A DNA stretch of 64,000 bases from Paenibacillus stellifer (GCF_000758685.1 NZ_CP009286.1:92501-156500); one strand, 5' to 3'. Positions 52,901 through 62,117 are shown, counted from the stretch's first letter. The notes: generated by a model from the sequence alone, not told the origin. Numbers and translations: made by a program.

Positions 52901-53683
52901 ATGCAGGAGTCACGAACGGCTATTTTTTATTTTTCAGGAACGGGAAATACCGAGGTTGTCGCCAGGCTGCTGTCCGAAGCATTAACCAGGGAGGGCGGCA
53001 GAGCAGACTTGTTCAGGATTGAAGACATTATCAAGGGGCATCGAACGCCGGATTATGCTGGATACGGTTTAACTGGATACGGTTTAATCGGGATCGGGCA
53101 TCCTGTTATGGGCTTTGGAGCGTCCAGCCTGGTAGAACGGTTCGTCAGACAGCTGCCTCCTCCTCAGGGACTCCGGTCTTTGTCTTTAAGACGGCATCTT
53201 CCCCTCACTACATCAATTACGGAGCCTCCCATGTCCTGCTGAGGAGTCTGAAGGGCTACAGCCCCTTTCATAATTCGCTTCTCGCCATGCCCTGCAATCT
53301 CTTCATGAAATATGATGATCGGTTGAACAAACAGCTGTACGAGGCTGCCAGGAGGAAGACGGAGGAACATCGGGAACGAAATCAGGGGAAGGATGCCCCG
53401 GGAGCTTAAGATGAACCTGTTACTGAGAGTGGTATTAAGGTCAGTGTATTGGGGAGAGGGGATTGCCACCAAAATTTTCGCAAAAGGTCTGTCGGCTTCC
53501 TCCTCCTGCACGTTGTGTATGAAATGTGTGCGGGAATGTCCGGTATCCAATATAAAAAAGACGGAGCAGGGCATTTCTTTTGGCAGTGACTGCGCTGAGG
53601 ATTCAGGAAACGACGGCAGGTATGTGACGAAAGACTCCAAGGGCTATTACAGGCACTTTATAGATTATTTAGAGGAGGAGTAG
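52901..53683 (+). pseudogene. EFR1-type flavodoxin-ferredoxin fusion, decayed
   Basis: The N-terminus is flavodoxin-like (IFYFSGTGNTEVVARLLSEA, GIGHPVMGFGASSLVERFV). Near 53168 the frame breaks and the EFR1 sequence goes on in another frame (TPVFVFKTASSPHYINYGAS, HVLLRSLKGYSPFHNSLLAM) to a stop near 53408. A third frame then carries CTLCMKCVRECPVSNIKK, one 4Fe-4S cluster motif, but the second cluster is missing. At least two frame breaks plus a lost motif mean it is not functional. Confidence 0.8.
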
Positions 53684-53699
53684 TGCCTTTAACAGACAA

Positions 53700-53766
53700 A
53701 TCCCCTCCGGCTTACAGTTCTCGTTCAGCTTGCTGTGAACGCTCGCACTGTATGGGTGGAGGGGAT
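53700..53766. repeat. Nested inverted repeats after the ferredoxin remnant
   Basis: ATCCCCTCC / GGAGGGGAT (53700-53708 / 53758-53766) enclose ACAGT / ACTGT (53714-53718 / 53747-53751) and CGTTCA / TGAACG (53722-53727 / about 53735-53740). It can end motB transcripts (minus strand) or be a structured RNA. Confidence 0.55.
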
Positions 53767-53787
53767 CTACGTTAAAAGGGATAAGAG

Positions 53788-54597
53788 TTATTTCGCGGAT
53801 ACTGACGTCGTCTTCGTGGTATCCTGGTATTTCCGAAGGATCGACACCTCAACCCGGCGATTCTTCGCGCGTCCGTCCGCCGTGGAGTTATCGGCTACCG
53901 GATGGTATTCCCCGTATCCGATGACGCTGAATTTCTCCGGATTCAAGTACGGATTGATCAGCAGAATTCTCATGAACTGCAGGGCCCGATTGGCGCTGAG
54001 GTCCCAGTTGGAGGAATACTGGTTGTTCGAGATCGGAATATTGTCGGTATAGCCTGACACGACGACACTATAATCCGGGAACGACTGAAGGATGTATGAG
54101 ATCGATTTGGCCAGCTGCCGCGACTCCGGCTTGACGTTAGCCTGTCCGGAAGGGAACAGCGCGTTGTCGCTTATCGTGATAAGAAGCTGCGACTGATTGA
54201 GCTTCGTTTCGAGCAGATCCGTCAAATTATTCGCCTTGATGTACTGGTCGAACTGCTTCTTAAGTTTCTCGAGATCTTCCTGCTCTTTCTGGCGGAGCTT
54301 GGCAATCTCGTTCTCATTGCGATTGGTGTCCACCACGTTGTCGTTCTTCTTTGCCTTGCCTTCATCGAGATTGCTATTGGTAGGCGCCATCGATTGGTAG
54401 TCCAGCACCCCTGTCCCGCCGTTCAGAGCGCTGCTGAAGGCCTGGGCCATCTCTTCAAACTTCTTGGCGTCCGTTGCGCTCATGGCGTACAGAACGAGAA
54501 ACAGGGCGACAAGCAGGGTCATAAGGTCGGAATAAGGAAGCAGCCAGGATTCGTCGGCATGCTCTTCATGATCCTCGTGCTTAGTCTTTTTGCTCAT
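53788..54597 (-). CDS. motB: Flagellar motor stator protein MotB
   Basis: 269 residues from ATG 54597 (AAGGTGG upstream). Proton-binding Asp 24 in the membrane helix (LLPYSDLMTLLVALFLVLYA), a coiled linker (KLRQKEQEDLEKLKKQF), and an OmpA/MotB peptidoglycan-binding domain (VSGYTDNIPISNNQYSSNWD, NRRVEVSILRK). Anchors the stator to the wall. Overlaps motA by 17 bases. Confidence 0.95.
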   Translation of the reverse strand: MSKKTKHEDHEEHADESWLLPYSDLMTLLVALFLVLYAMSATDAKKFEEMAQAFSSALNGGTGVLDYQSMAPTNSNLDEGKAKKNDNVVDTNRNENEIAKLRQKEQEDLEKLKKQFDQYIKANNLTDLLETKLNQSQLLITISDNALFPSGQANVKPESRQLAKSISYILQSFPDYSVVVSGYTDNIPISNNQYSSNWDLSANRALQFMRILLINPYLNPEKFSVIGYGEYHPVADNSTADGRAKNRRVEVSILRKYQDTTKTTSVSAK

Positions 54598-55384
54598 TCG
54601 CCCCACCTTCCTTCTGATTCAGCTTGGCGCGCTCTGCGGGCGTAAGGAAGACGGACAGCTTCTGGTTAATGGCGATAGTGGAGACGCCGGATTGGATGGA
54701 GAGCAGTCCCTCCAGCATCATCATGCGGATCTCCATTTCCTGCTTCGACAGACGCTTGAGCTTGTTCGACATCGGATGCCATAAGACATAACCGGTAAAG
54801 ATACCGAGCAGTGTGGCGATAAATGCCGCGCCGATTGCGTGAGCGAGCTTCTCCATGGCGCTCATATCCGCAAGGGCGGCGATCAGACCGATAACGGCGC
54901 CGAGTACCCCGAGTGTCGGGGCGTACATGCCGGCTTGGGAGAATATCAGGGCTCCGACTTTATGGCGCTCCTCGGTTGCATGAATATCCTCCATCAGGAC
55001 ATCCTGAACGAACTCCTGGTCATTGCCGTCGATAATCATCCGCATGCCGCTGCGGAGAAAATCATCCTGAATCTCTTCCACTTTGGATTCAAGCGCCAGC
55101 AGGCCTTCGCGGCGGGTGATAGACGCCCATTCCATGAACATGGAAATGACCTCTTGCTTACTGATCATTCTCTTCCCGCCGGCGAAGATGATCTTGAACA
55201 GCTTCGGTACCTTCTTGATTTCAGACATCGGGAATGCCATAAATATGGAGGCAGTCGTACCCACAAGAATGATGGTAAAGGCGGCGTAGTTCTTAAGCGC
55301 GATGAGCGGCGCCCCTTTGAGGAACATCCCCAAGATAACAGCTACAAGACCAAGAATCAGACCGATAATTGATGAGATTTGCAT
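54581..55384 (-). CDS. motA: Flagellar motor stator protein MotA
   Basis: 267 residues, four membrane helices (IGLILGLVAVILGMFL, NYAAFTIILVGTTASIFMAF, APTLGVLGAVIGLIAAL, IGAAFIATLLGIFTGYVLW) and the cytoplasmic loop (GLLALESKVEEIQDDFLRSG). Partners MotB in the proton or sodium channel driving flagellar rotation. Confidence 0.95.
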   Translation of the reverse strand: MQISSIIGLILGLVAVILGMFLKGAPLIALKNYAAFTIILVGTTASIFMAFPMSEIKKVPKLFKIIFAGGKRMISKQEVISMFMEWASITRREGLLALESKVEEIQDDFLRSGMRMIIDGNDQEFVQDVLMEDIHATEERHKVGALIFSQAGMYAPTLGVLGAVIGLIAALADMSAMEKLAHAIGAAFIATLLGIFTGYVLWHPMSNKLKRLSKQEMEIRMMMLEGLLSIQSGVSTIAINQKLSVFLTPAERAKLNQKEGGANEQKD

Positions 55385-55575
55385 GCATACACCTCGTCCA
55401 TGAGATTTAAATATTGAACTCCGCAGCTTTCATCCATGAATGGCGGCGGGCCGATCGGCGAAGAACAATGAAGCCATAATTTATTTATCGACAGCACGGC
55501 CTTTTTTGTGAAGGCGTTTAGGCTATAATGGGTAAGGAAAGGGTATTCATAGTCTTTAGAAGCGGAGTGATAGCA

Positions 55576-55869
55576 GTGGGTGTGAAGCATGGAAGAGATT
55601 ACGGCGATATATTGAACGATTTAACGAAAGCGGTTGAATGTATACCAGACAGCTATCTGTTCTTTGAAATGGACCCGGAGGAGTGGCAGAAGCTGCCGCG
55701 TGAATCGAAGCTGGAAGTATGGGAGGCGCTCGCGGAGGATCTGTTCTTTGCTTTGGGCAACGAGCCTGTCATACAGGTGGGCAGCGGTGTCGTGATTTAT
55801 GATAAGGAAGGGCATCGGATCAATATTCTGGTAGGGGAAGAGGATTTGGAGTCTGTCGCGCTGATCTGA
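55576..55869 (+). CDS. Hypothetical host protein
   Basis: 97 residues, GTG start at 55576 with GGAGTG upstream. DILNDLTKAVECIPDSYLFF, then LEVWEALAEDLFFALGNEP and a C-terminal beta hairpin (VIQVGSGVVIYDKEGHRINI). Conserved-looking and mixed alpha/beta. No family assigned. The 190 bases after it hold no gene. Confidence 0.55.
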   Translation: MGVKHGRDYGDILNDLTKAVECIPDSYLFFEMDPEEWQKLPRESKLEVWEALAEDLFFALGNEPVIQVGSGVVIYDKEGHRINILVGEEDLESVALI

Positions 55870-56064
55870 GGACTCCGCTCATTTGCCCCGAATGTGCCCT
55901 CATGGTAAAATTGGGGGTGTCCAAGGTATAAATGCCGGGAGCCCAGAATACATTAAACCGAAAATAAGCCTTAGCCTGGCGCATCCCTTGGATTGAAGAC
56001 TGAGGGATGTTTGTTTTAAGGAAGGCTGCGGGAAGCCGGCGGCTGTCAAGGGAGGAAATCTAAA

Positions 56065-56352
56065 GTGCTGTTAACCGAGGGAGAACTGCAGGAGCAGATA
56101 GGCAAACTGGATGGCTGGAAGCTGGATGACGGAGCCATGGTGCGCAAATATGTGTTCAGCGATTTTATGAAGGGGATTGCCTTCGTGGATGAAGTAGCCG
56201 CCATTTCGGAAGCGTTCGCCCATCATCCGCATATTACCATCGACTATAAAACGGTTACTCTGCGTCTGTCAACGGGTGAAGAAGGCGGAATTACCGCGCT
56301 CGACGTTCGGGAAGCCCATGAATTTAATGAGGCGTTCGAGAAAACACGGTAA
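56065..56352 (+). CDS. 4a-hydroxytetrahydrobiopterin dehydratase
   Basis: 95 residues, GTG start. ISEAFAHHPHITIDYKTVTL (His 53, His 54, Pro 55, His 56) and STGEEGGITALDVREAHEFN form the PCD signature. It dehydrates 4a-carbinolamine pterin and often accompanies aromatic amino acid hydroxylases, none of which is seen here. AGGGAGGAAATC lies upstream. Confidence 0.92.
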   Translation: MLLTEGELQEQIGKLDGWKLDDGAMVRKYVFSDFMKGIAFVDEVAAISEAFAHHPHITIDYKTVTLRLSTGEEGGITALDVREAHEFNEAFEKTR

Positions 56353-56418
56353 GAGAAGACACGGTAAGCCCATTACCCGGAAGCTCAAGAATCGCGCAAT
56401 AGATACAGCATTAACAAA

Positions 56419-56470
56419 TACGCCTTCTTTCGCTGAAGCCGCGAGGCTGCAGGATGGAAGGCGTATTTCT
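56419..56470 (+). terminator. Terminator after the dehydratase gene
   Basis: TACGCCTTC (56419-56427) and GAAGGCGTA (56457-56465) with inner GCTGAAGCC/GGCTGCAG-type pairs, then TTTCTGTTT. Confidence 0.7.
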
Positions 56471-56617
56471 GTTTCTCGTGTATCTCCTGGCGTCTAAAAG
56501 ACCGCTGCAGGCGTTTGTCGCTGATACTCCGTTTATTGCTTCCCGGACAACGGCAACGGCAGGTCACATGGCACGCCCGCAATTTCCTCTGGTTCGACTG
56601 CGTATCCGCTTCTATAG

Positions 56618-57121
56618 TCAGGCCCGCGATTTATCGTAAACCATGCAATAAAACGGCTTAACTCCATTTGGCGTACGGCGCTCGTAAGCATCGGTAATGG
56701 TGAAGCCGGCCTTCCGGTAAGCGCGGATCGCTCTCTGGTTCCAGGTGAGGACCTCCAGGTCGATTTCCCGCCGGGGATACCGCTTGCGGGCTTCCTCGAT
56801 GATTGCACTGACGAACAGATGCCCGGTGCCCTGGCCGCATAAATCGGGATGCATGCCGAGCCCCAGCCTTACTGTGCGGACCTCACCGTCTAAAGGGAAT
56901 AGCTGGGCAAAGCCGCAAAGCTCGTCATTCTGATTCATAATCGAAACATACTGCTCCCGGCGGATGCGCGGATCCCCGAATTCGATGCCGAGCGCCTCCA
57001 TCTGCTCCCAGGATAGCCAGCCGTAAATATTGTAAGGCGCCTTGTAATGCCAGGTGCAGATATCTTTGGCATGCGCGGCTGTCATAGGGACGGCGTGAAA
57101 AATTACAGGTGAGCTAATCAT
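56618..57121 (-). CDS. GNAT acetyltransferase
   Basis: 167 residues from ATG at 57121 (AAGGAGG about 11 bases upstream). LGLGMHPDLCGQGTGHLFVS is the acetyl-CoA-binding loop; LTWNQRAIRAYRKAGFTITD is the C-terminal motif of the GNAT fold. N-terminal WHYKAPYNIYGWLSWEQM is similar to Bacillus YjdJ/YwnH-like acetyltransferases. Substrate unknown. The 57.12-57.35 kb stretch upstream of it holds no gene. Confidence 0.85.
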   Translation of the reverse strand: MISSPVIFHAVPMTAAHAKDICTWHYKAPYNIYGWLSWEQMEALGIEFGDPRIRREQYVSIMNQNDELCGFAQLFPLDGEVRTVRLGLGMHPDLCGQGTGHLFVSAIIEEARKRYPRREIDLEVLTWNQRAIRAYRKAGFTITDAYERRTPNGVKPFYCMVYDKSRA

Positions 57122-57343
57122 AAGTTCAGCGGCCTCCTTATCCAAGAGTCAAGACCCTGTGCTTCTGACCTTTATTTAAATTATATACAAAAAGGGCCGG
57201 ACCGACGCAAAAACTTTCCTCGGTGTCCGTACCCAATTTCTCAAATAAATCGCCGAAATTTGTCATTTCCTTCATAAACGGCGTTTGACAAATTTTGAAA
57301 GGGGTAAATGGTAAATAAGACGGTCAAAATGTCGCGTATCAAA

Positions 57344-57374
57344 TAAAAAACCCTGCGGTCAGCGACCGGCAGGG
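57344..57374 (-). terminator. Terminator of the first NlpC/P60 gene
   Basis: On the minus strand CCCTGCCGGTC-gct-GACCGCAGGG then TTTTTTATT; stem 57351-57374. Confidence 0.92.
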
Positions 57375-57396
57375 GCAAATCTACATTAATAGTACA

Positions 57397-57888
57397 TTAT
57401 TGAACGTTATCGTCATCTTGCGCATCGGCAGCCGCAGCCTGGTACTTGGTGTTGCTCATAACGCGCTTGGCGCCGACGTAGCGGTTCACATAGTAGCTGT
57501 CACTCAAAGAGGTAATGATAACGCCTCTGGAAGTGGAAGCATGGGCGAATTTGCCGTCGCCGACATAAATGCCGACATGGGATACGCCTTTTCCGCTAGT
57601 GTTGAAGAACACGAGATCCCCCGCTCGCAGTTCGCTGCGGGATACGGCTTCGCCCATCTGATACTGGGAGCCGGACTGATGCGGCAGATCAATTCCGATT
57701 TGATTGAACACATACATGGTGAACCCGGAGCAATCAAATCCGCTCGTCGTTGTACCGCCGGATACATATTTGGTTCCGATCGCGCTGCCAATCACCTTAT
57801 CCATTTTGGAATCGGCGAGTGCGCTGCCTGCTCCGATTGCTAGAACGATGGAGAAACTGAGGAATGCTGCCACCAACTTCTTCTTCAA
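57397..57888 (-). CDS. NlpC/P60 cell-wall endopeptidase
   Basis: 163 residues, TTG start with AAGGAGTCC upstream. Signal peptide (KKKLVAAFLSFSIVLAIGAG), then NlpC/P60 core: DCSGF (Cys 53), VSHVGIYVG (His 104), FAHAS (His 116). It cleaves the D-glutamyl-diaminopimelate bond of peptidoglycan. A c-di-AMP riboswitch precedes it. The paralogue at 58402 has the same layout. Confidence 0.92.
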   Translation of the reverse strand: MKKKLVAAFLSFSIVLAIGAGSALADSKMDKVIGSAIGTKYVSGGTTTSGFDCSGFTMYVFNQIGIDLPHQSGSQYQMGEAVSRSELRAGDLVFFNTSGKGVSHVGIYVGDGKFAHASTSRGVIITSLSDSYYVNRYVGAKRVMSNTKYQAAAADAQDDDNVQ

Positions 57889-57904
57889 ACGATTGGACTC
57901 CTTC

Positions 57905-58030
57905 CAATGCCTGCGAGGTTAGCTTAAGGGTTCGGTAGAAGGTCCCCTATGACCACTCTTTAAATAGGAGGTCAATTCACCCAAAGATGGTTCCCCCGCT
58001 TCCCTGCTTCAGGGAACTCGGCACCTACTG
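57905..58030 (-). promoter_or_regulatory. c-di-AMP riboswitch (ydaO/yuaA) before first NlpC gene
   Basis: Minus strand: GGGGGAACC, TTTGGGTGAATTG, then AGGGGACC, ACCGAACCC and GCTAACCTCGCAGGC, in the order of the ydaO/yuaA (c-di-AMP) leader. High c-di-AMP turns such genes off in Bacillus, limiting wall hydrolysis under salt or potassium stress. Confidence 0.92.
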
Positions 58031-58344
58031 TAATTGTGATTTCGATGTATAGCGATTCATTCGTAACAAAAAGATCGCGAAAACGTTAATATTCATTACA
58101 AAAATGTTACTAAGATTTCATTGCGATAATTGTAACAAACCTTTAGCCGCTTGGCAATCATTTTGTACATAGCTGTAATCATTTTTATAACGCTTTCATT
58201 TAGGCGCTTACCTATGAATTTGTCCAAAACCCGCGAATTCTCTGGGATTGAGCATCTTTGAGGACCGACAAAAAAATTTGTTTTTCATTTCTCGCGGGGA
58301 CTGTTTCAGGGCGAATGATCTGGTGTATATTTACCTTAAATAGG
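58031..58344. other. Intergenic stretch between the two NlpC units
   Basis: No gene. AT-rich; the promoter of the first riboswitch unit should lie in its lower part (on the minus strand), where TATACA occurs near 58045, but no convincing -35 was found. Confidence 0.5.
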
Positions 58345-58382
58345 AAAAAACCCGGAATTGATCGGAGAAATCAGATCCGGGT
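58345..58382 (-). terminator. Terminator of the second NlpC/P60 gene
   Basis: On the minus strand CCCGGATC ... GATCAATTCCGGG followed by TTTTTT. Stem ends at 58351-58356 and 58376-58381. Confidence 0.88.
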
Positions 58383-58401
58383 GGGTAATGATTGCAGATC
58401 A

Positions 58402-58878
58402 TTAATCGTATGCGACCGATTGATAAGCGGTTTTGCTCATAACGCGCTTGGCGCCTACATAGCGGCTGGCCCAGTACGACTGGCTCAGTGAGCTGATCGT
58501 GACGCCGTGCGAGGAGGAAGAATTGGCGAATTTGCCGTTGCCGACATAAATACCAACGTGGGAGACGCCTCTTCCCGTCGTATTGAAGAAGACAAGATCG
58601 CCGGAGCGCAGCTCGCTGCGGGATACGGAGGATCCTACTTTGTATTGCGCTTGAGAAGTGCGAGGAAGTGAAAGACCTAGTTTCGTGAAGACATAGCGGG
58701 TATATCCCGAGCAGTCGAAGCCGGCTGTTGTCGTGCCGCCGGTTTTATAAGAGATTCCGATTGTTTTAGAGATAACAGTGTCCATCTTGGAGTCTGCGAA
58801 AGCGCTTCCGGTACCCAATGTGAAAGCCATCACAACACCCAACGCAGCGGCTGCGATTTTCTTCTTGAACGATTTCAA
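58402..58878 (-). CDS. NlpC/P60 cell-wall endopeptidase, second copy
   Basis: 158 residues, TTG start at 58878 (GGAAGGGGAA upstream). Signal peptide (KKKIAAAALGVVMAFTLGTG); DCSGY (Cys 56), VSHVGIYVG (His 107), and FANSS, where the third polar residue is Asn 119 rather than the His of the first copy. Both His and Asn occur at this position in the family. Recent duplicate of 57397 with its own riboswitch. Confidence 0.92.
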   Translation of the reverse strand: MKSFKKKIAAAALGVVMAFTLGTGSAFADSKMDTVISKTIGISYKTGGTTTAGFDCSGYTRYVFTKLGLSLPRTSQAQYKVGSSVSRSELRSGDLVFFNTTGRGVSHVGIYVGNGKFANSSSSHGVTISSLSQSYWASRYVGAKRVMSKTAYQSVAYD

Positions 58879-58894
58879 CTGAAATTCCCCTTCC

Positions 58895-59022
58895 AAATGC
58901 CTGCGTGGTTAGCTTAAGGATTCGGTTTGAAGGTTCCCTATGATCCCTCTGTTACGAGATCAATTCACCCAAAGAAATGGTTCCCCCGCTCCCCGGTGCC
59001 CAGGGATTTGGCTTGTTGTGCA
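58895..59022 (-). promoter_or_regulatory. c-di-AMP riboswitch before second NlpC gene
   Basis: Minus strand: CCTGGGCACCGGGGAGCGG, GGGGGAACC, TTTGGGTGAATTG, AGGGAACC, ACCGAATCC and GCTAACCACGCAGGC. Same order as the first copy; the loop lengths differ. Confidence 0.92.
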
Positions 59023-59188
59023 CCTCAATATGAATTCGACATAATTAGACTACAGTCGTCAAAATAGCTTATCTTTTTAAAAGATTACAAACTTGTTACC
59101 CTCAACACAAGCCTCATTGTAGCAGAGGTTTTCTCGTTTGGCAAATCCTTTTCGTCCGAGGAAGAGTTTGGAGAAGGGGAAATAAAAG

Positions 59189-59230
59189 AAGAGTTCAGAT
59201 TCCCGTCAAGGATTCTGAACTCTTTTTCTT
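59189..59230. terminator. Bidirectional terminator
   Basis: AAGAGTTCAGA (59189-59199) with TCTGAACTCTT (59214-59224), GATTC/GAATC inner pairs; T-rich on both sides. Ends the minus-strand operon 60098-59268. The 165 bases between it and the riboswitch hold no gene. Confidence 0.85.
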
Positions 59231-59267
59231 GAAAAATAGCATAAATGAAAGGGTTTTCCAGGGGGGC

Positions 59268-60098
59268 TCAGGATCTTATTCGTTCTCCCCGCCAAGTATG
59301 ATATTGAGAGGCAAGTCCCCAGAGGCCGAATACGAGCGAGGGCAGGGGAGCAAGCTGTCTGAGAAGCAGAGCAGGGAAGCCCGGAAGCAGCAGGCCTGTG
59401 GCGGCGCTGATTACAAGGACGAGCAGGCTTCCGCCACCCATCAGGAATCCGATGCCCGCGGCGGAAGGGAACCGGCGAAGGGCGGTGAGCAGAGATGGCA
59501 GGATGCCGGTCTCTCCGGTGTATCCGAACTGCATGTACAGCAGCAGCAGCCGGATGAGCCACACATACAGCAGCCAGGCCAGGAGGACGGGGAGGACCGT
59601 GAGCAGGAGTGAAGGTCCGGAGGGTGAAGTGTGCAGCAACTGCAAGCCCTTCGGGAGCAGCCAGTATAGGGGGAGAAGGGTGAGCACCCACTCGATTGCG
59701 CTGAAGAGCAGGATCGGCAAGCCATACTTCTTCATCCCGGAAAAAAAGAACAGACCCCGTTCTCCGCGGCTCTCCTGATGCAGCTCATACAGCAGTCCAG
59801 CACGAATGAAGGGTGTAAGAAGCAGGCGGACGGCCGCCAGAATCAGCAGGGTCCACAGCCAGCGCATCACGGCCGGGTCATGGAGCAGGCCAAGCTGGGC
59901 CTCAACCGAGTACAGCAGCCGGCCGGACGCGCTGCCTCCAGCATTCTCCGAAGGGTAGCGCAGCAGAGCAGGGACGACTGCTGATCTTATGAAACGGTAC
60001 AGGCAGTATCCCCAGAGCAGCCGATAGATAAATAGCAGAATCAGGATATAGAGCTGTTCTTTTACGCTTTTCCAGCCGCGGGCGATCCAGTTTCTCAT
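59268..60098 (-). CDS. Multi-pass membrane protein, unknown
   Basis: 276 residues with about six hydrophobic segments (LYILILLFIYRLLWGYCLY, WLWTLLILAAVRLLLTPFI, YGLPILLFSAIEWVLTLLPL, LLLTVLPVLLAWLLYVWLI, GIGFLMGGGSLLVLVISAAT). The N-terminus is amphipathic. Not recognised. It follows the M1 peptidase gene by nine bases on the same strand, so the two may work together at the membrane. Confidence 0.65.
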   Translation of the reverse strand: MRNWIARGWKSVKEQLYILILLFIYRLLWGYCLYRFIRSAVVPALLRYPSENAGGSASGRLLYSVEAQLGLLHDPAVMRWLWTLLILAAVRLLLTPFIRAGLLYELHQESRGERGLFFFSGMKKYGLPILLFSAIEWVLTLLPLYWLLPKGLQLLHTSPSGPSLLLTVLPVLLAWLLYVWLIRLLLLYMQFGYTGETGILPSLLTALRRFPSAAGIGFLMGGGSLLVLVISAATGLLLPGFPALLLRQLAPLPSLVFGLWGLASQYHTWRGERIRS

Positions 60099-60107
60099 GA
60101 CTTCACC

Positions 60108-62117
60108 TCACCATCCATAAATTCCGAGCACTGCTTCGATTATGTTCGTCAAACTAACCGTCCAGCGCGAGACGGCTGCGGCCGGAAGGGACGCTTTACG
60201 GAAATTGTTCATATGCTTCGTCTCAAGCACAACGTTATGGTCGGGATCGATCTCCGCCGAGAGCAGGGGAGACGCCGAGACGATCTTGAACGAAGTGCGG
60301 TCTCCCTGGCCGTCCCAGGTTTTGATTACCGCATGCCCGTCCTGGAAGGTGAACCGGACGCTGACTCCGGGATAGAAGCTCCCTTTGTTGGCGACGGTGA
60401 CTATGGACTCGCTGTTCCCGGATTTGTCTCGCGATTTCTTAATGTTCTCTACTGCGAAGTCGGGAGCTCCCTGTCCGTAGACATACCGGTCAAAATAATC
60501 CTGCCAGGATGCGCGGGTTACTATCTCCACGATTTTCTGAAAATCGGCGGTGGACGGGTGGCGGAAACGGTAGGTGCGCGCATAGGTGGACATGATCGTA
60601 TCCATCGTCTTCGAGCCGACCTGGTGTTCGATATCCTTAAGCACCAGCTTGCCCCGGATATAGACATTCTGGGTATAGGCGTCCGACCCGCCGTATTTCC
60701 AGGCATCCAGCGTCAGCGGCTTGGGCGACGTCACGAGGCTGGCCTGCAGCGGAAGGTTGGGAGACACGCCGTATTCCTGCTCCATCAGGCGATCCTCGGC
60801 GTAGGAGGTGAAGCTCTCATCGAGCCAGGCCTCCTCAAATTCGTTGCTGGCCACCATGCCGTAGAAATACTGATGGCCGATCTCATGAATGACGGTCCGC
60901 TCCAGCGACGTATCGGGATTGCTGCTCTCAGCCCCGAACGCGGTGATGAGTGTCGGATATTCCATCCCGCCGGCGCCGTTGCCCGAAAGGGGAGGAACGA
61001 CGATGGACAGCGTCGTGTAGGGATAGGGGCCGTACCATTTGCTGAAGGCGCTGAGCGCGGCCTCCGCTGCCTGGAAATAGCGCTCCTTAAGGTCTTGATG
61101 CAGCGGGTCGAGGTACAGCTTGATTTTGACCCCCGGAACTTCGGGCGAAGAGAAGGCCTCCTCGGCGCAGACAAAGTCCGGAGAAGCGGCCCAGGCGAAA
61201 TCATGGACGTCGTCGGCATAGAACTGGTACACTTTGCGCCCGCCCGACGTCTTGGGATTCTTGACCGCGAAGCCCGTAGCGGCGACGGTATAATCGGCGG
61301 GAACGGAAATGGCCACACTGTAAATACCGAAATCGCTGTAAAATTCGGAATTGCCGTGATACTGGTGCAGATTCCAGCCCTCTTCCTTGACTCCGCGCGT
61401 ACCGGCAGGCTCATACACGCTGATCTTGGGGAACCACTGCCCGGCCATGACGAAGCGGCCGGATTGGCCCATGCGGGCAAAAATTTGCGGCAGGGCGACC
61501 TGGAACTGAAGCTTCAGCGTCACGCTCTCTCCGCCGTTCACCGGCTGGGGAAGATGGATCTTGACGAGCGTGCGGTCGTCTTCATTGCCGTCATCGGGCC
61601 GGACATACTGCATCCGGTGGAGCAGCGAGACCCCGGTCTCCGTCCGGACGTCGGTAAGCGTCATGGAGCCGAAGCCGTTCTCGGGCATAGTGTCGCCGCG
61701 CAGCTTGCCTCCCGATTCGGTCATGAAGGTTGTGTCCTCCGAACTGAAGGCGTTCGGGTAGAGGTGGAAGTACAGGTCGCTGACCGGATTCTTGCCGGGA
61801 TGCGTCCAAGTTACCGTCTCGGTTGCGGTCACGGTGCTTGCATCGTCCGACAGCTCCGCCCCGATGTGATACTCGGTAATCCGGCGGCTTAGAGCCGGAG
61901 CGGATGCGGGAGGCTGCGCCTCGGGCAGAGCGGATTTGACAGCCGTCTCCTGGCGGGAGCCGGAGGGGGACTTGGCCGTTTCGGGCGCGAAGACGGGCCG
62001 TGCCGCGCTCTCTAGTCCTGTCTGGGATGATGGCAGCGCCCACAGGCCCGTCCCGATCAGAAGGCAGAGAGCGGCCGGAACGGCGATAAATAAGGTGGTG
62101 CGGAATCGTCGCTTCAT
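60108..62117 (-). CDS. M1-family zinc metallopeptidase
   Basis: 669 residues. N-terminal signal-anchor (TTLFIAVPAALCLLIGTGLW), then the M1 fold. Zinc site HEIGH (His 411, Glu 412, His 415) and Glu 434 in EEAWLDESF, the HExxH-x18-E pattern. GNGAGGMEYPTL is the substrate-binding G-x-M-E-N equivalent (M-E-Y here). Extracytoplasmic aminopeptidase-like; substrates unknown. Regulators not visible. Confidence 0.92.
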   Translation of the reverse strand: MKRRFRTTLFIAVPAALCLLIGTGLWALPSSQTGLESAARPVFAPETAKSPSGSRQETAVKSALPEAQPPASAPALSRRITEYHIGAELSDDASTVTATETVTWTHPGKNPVSDLYFHLYPNAFSSEDTTFMTESGGKLRGDTMPENGFGSMTLTDVRTETGVSLLHRMQYVRPDDGNEDDRTLVKIHLPQPVNGGESVTLKLQFQVALPQIFARMGQSGRFVMAGQWFPKISVYEPAGTRGVKEEGWNLHQYHGNSEFYSDFGIYSVAISVPADYTVAATGFAVKNPKTSGGRKVYQFYADDVHDFAWAASPDFVCAEEAFSSPEVPGVKIKLYLDPLHQDLKERYFQAAEAALSAFSKWYGPYPYTTLSIVVPPLSGNGAGGMEYPTLITAFGAESSNPDTSLERTVIHEIGHQYFYGMVASNEFEEAWLDESFTSYAEDRLMEQEYGVSPNLPLQASLVTSPKPLTLDAWKYGGSDAYTQNVYIRGKLVLKDIEHQVGSKTMDTIMSTYARTYRFRHPSTADFQKIVEIVTRASWQDYFDRYVYGQGAPDFAVENIKKSRDKSGNSESIVTVANKGSFYPGVSVRFTFQDGHAVIKTWDGQGDRTSFKIVSASPLLSAEIDPDHNVVLETKHMNNFRKASLPAAAVSRWTVSLTNIIEAVLGIYGW

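Noticed and set aside
55440..55475. SigD promoter before motA
   Set aside because: GCCGAT matches the -10 in part, but it lies in a GCCGATCGGC palindrome and no TAAA is at the right distance.
60213..61892. 559-residue plus-strand frame under the M1 peptidase
   Set aside because: Antisense shadow; the minus strand has a complete M1 zinc site.
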